Source: Gammaproteobacteria bacterium
GTDB lineage: Bacteria > Pseudomonadota > Gammaproteobacteria > Eutrophobiales > Eutrophobiaceae
DNA length: 6,142 bases
Assembly (NCBI GenBank): GCA_016198885.1
Contig: JACQHV010000006.1
Coordinates: forward strand, 1-6,142
Direction: 5' to 3'
Shown: positions 5,451 to 6,142 of the stretch, piece by piece
How the letters are laid out: every line of letters begins with the position of its first letter
Numbering within the stretch: position 1 is the first letter of the stretch
Program-made: the position numbers and the translations under genes
Notes under the pieces: generated by a model
Database searches by the model: none
Told to the model about the DNA's origin: nothing
The model's input: only the letters and a program-made list of their open reading frames with translations

Positions 5451-6142
5451 ATGACATTACTTCTGGAAAATCCGATACCCTTCCGTGGCGGTGTGCACCT
5501 GACTGCAAACAAGGCGCAATCACTGGAAATTCCGCTGGAGAAGGCGCTGATTCCCCCTGTGCTCACCATACCGCTGCGGCAGCATATCGGCACCACGGCA
5601 GCACCTGTGGTAAATACCGGGGAACGTGTCCTGAAAGGACAGCAAATAGCCCGCCAACAGGGTTTTATCAGTGCGTTCATCCATGCGAGCAGCTCAGGAA
5701 CCATTGTTGATATTGCCGACCATCCCGTTCCAAGCCCTTCCGGGCAGGATGCCCCCTGTATTGTCATAGAGACCGATGGCAAGGATGAATGGCTGCCACA
5801 TGAAGGAATAAAGGATGAATTATTCGAAATCAGTCCGGTGATCATTCATGACATGATCCATGCCTCCGGAATTGTGGGTCTCGGCGGGGCGGGTTTCCCC
5901 TCCGCTATCAAGATGCTGCCTGGTCTTCACTATGATATCCATCTGCTCGTCATAAATGCTTCAGAATGCGAACCGTATATCACCTGTGATGAAGCCCTGA
6001 TGCGCGAACACGCCCGTGAAATCGTTGAAGGAATAAAAATCATCCGCCATACCGTGCAGGCGGCGGAATGTGTCATCGGTATAGAAGATAACAAAATAGA
6101 GGCAATAACTGCGTTGCAGGAGGAAATCAAGAATCTGGGTGA
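5451..6142 (+). CDS. rnfC: Electron transport complex subunit RnfC/RsxC, 3'-truncated by window edge
   Basis: RnfC is the peripheral, cytoplasm-facing subunit of the Rnf ion-translocating NADH:ferredoxin oxidoreductase and is thought to take electrons from NADH. The ATG at 5451 opens 230 codons that run off the right edge. The N-terminus has the family's FRGGVH (11-16), IPLRQHIG (40-47), GERVLKGQ (57-64), the HASSSGTI beta-sandwich segment (78-85) and PSPSGQDAPCIVIE (94-107). These are followed by the nucleotide-binding signature GLGGAGFPSAIK (143-154), INASECEPYITCD (168-180) and IGIEDNK (209-215). The last three resemble complex I NuoF. The downstream SLBB part and the two ferredoxin-type [4Fe-4S] motifs lie outside the window. 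A TAA in frame at 5445-5447 makes 5451 the first possible ATG. No Shine-Dalgarno is visible before it. There is no rnfB upstream; the neighbouring gene is divergent, so rnfC seems to lead its operon. Confidence 0.95.
   Translation, partial: MTLLLENPIPFRGGVHLTANKAQSLEIPLEKALIPPVLTIPLRQHIGTTAAPVVNTGERVLKGQQIARQQGFISAFIHASSSGTIVDIADHPVPSPSGQDAPCIVIETDGKDEWLPHEGIKDELFEISPVIIHDMIHASGIVGLGGAGFPSAIKMLPGLHYDIHLLVINASECEPYITCDEALMREHAREIVEGIKIIRHTVQAAECVIGIEDNKIEAITALQEEIKNLG

Noticed and set aside
5372..5710. Open frame of 112 codons on the + strand overlapping the start of rnfC
   Set aside because: It is a different frame from rnfC, its product is rich in Cys, His and Thr with no recognisable motif, and it is a shadow of the rnfC coding sequence.
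5417..5845. Open frame of 142 codons on the minus strand opposite rnfC
   Set aside because: It is antisense to clearly coding rnfC, with a low-complexity Ser/Cys-rich product and no family resemblance.

Overview
The window holds seven protein-coding genes and no RNA genes, mobile elements or CRISPR. It reads as ordinary chromosomal DNA of a respiring proteobacterium, most likely a gammaproteobacterium. That placement is inferred from the gene order ccmF-ccmG-ccmH-ccmI, the CcmI type (N-terminal membrane part, TPRs and C-terminal domain in one chain) and a diheme c4-type cytochrome. Genus cannot be read from this sequence alone.

Layout. Bases 2-3499 are the distal half of a cytochrome c maturation (System I) operon on the + strand: the C-terminal two thirds of ccmF (cut by the window edge), then ccmG/dsbE, ccmH and ccmI. 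The genes are packed tightly, with a 5-bp gap followed by two 4-bp stop/start overlaps. Next on the same strand is a gene for an exported diheme cytochrome c of the c4 type (3587-4216), a likely client of that machinery. A 50-bp convergent gap separates it from a minus-strand gene (5241 down to 4267). That gene encodes an unusual fusion of an SRPBCC/START-like hydrophobic-pocket domain to a CBS-domain pair. A 209-bp divergent intergenic region follows, and then the 5' part of rnfC (5451 to the right edge, open), which has no start-to-stop ORF inside the window because it runs off the end.

How the genes work together. CcmG and CcmH handle reduction and thioether-chemistry steps on the apocytochrome CXXCH cysteines. 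CcmI chaperones the apocytochrome, and CcmF, with CcmH, carries out heme ligation. The c4-like protein would receive two hemes this way and act as a periplasmic electron carrier. RnfC is the peripheral NADH-oxidising subunit of the Rnf (Rsx) ion-translocating NADH:ferredoxin oxidoreductase. Here it seems to head its operon rather than follow rnfA and rnfB. The SRPBCC-CBS protein is the least explained item. Its combination of a possible hydrophobic-ligand pocket with an adenylate-sensing module, divergent from rnfC, is the best candidate for something undescribed. No wholly new multi-gene system is evident.
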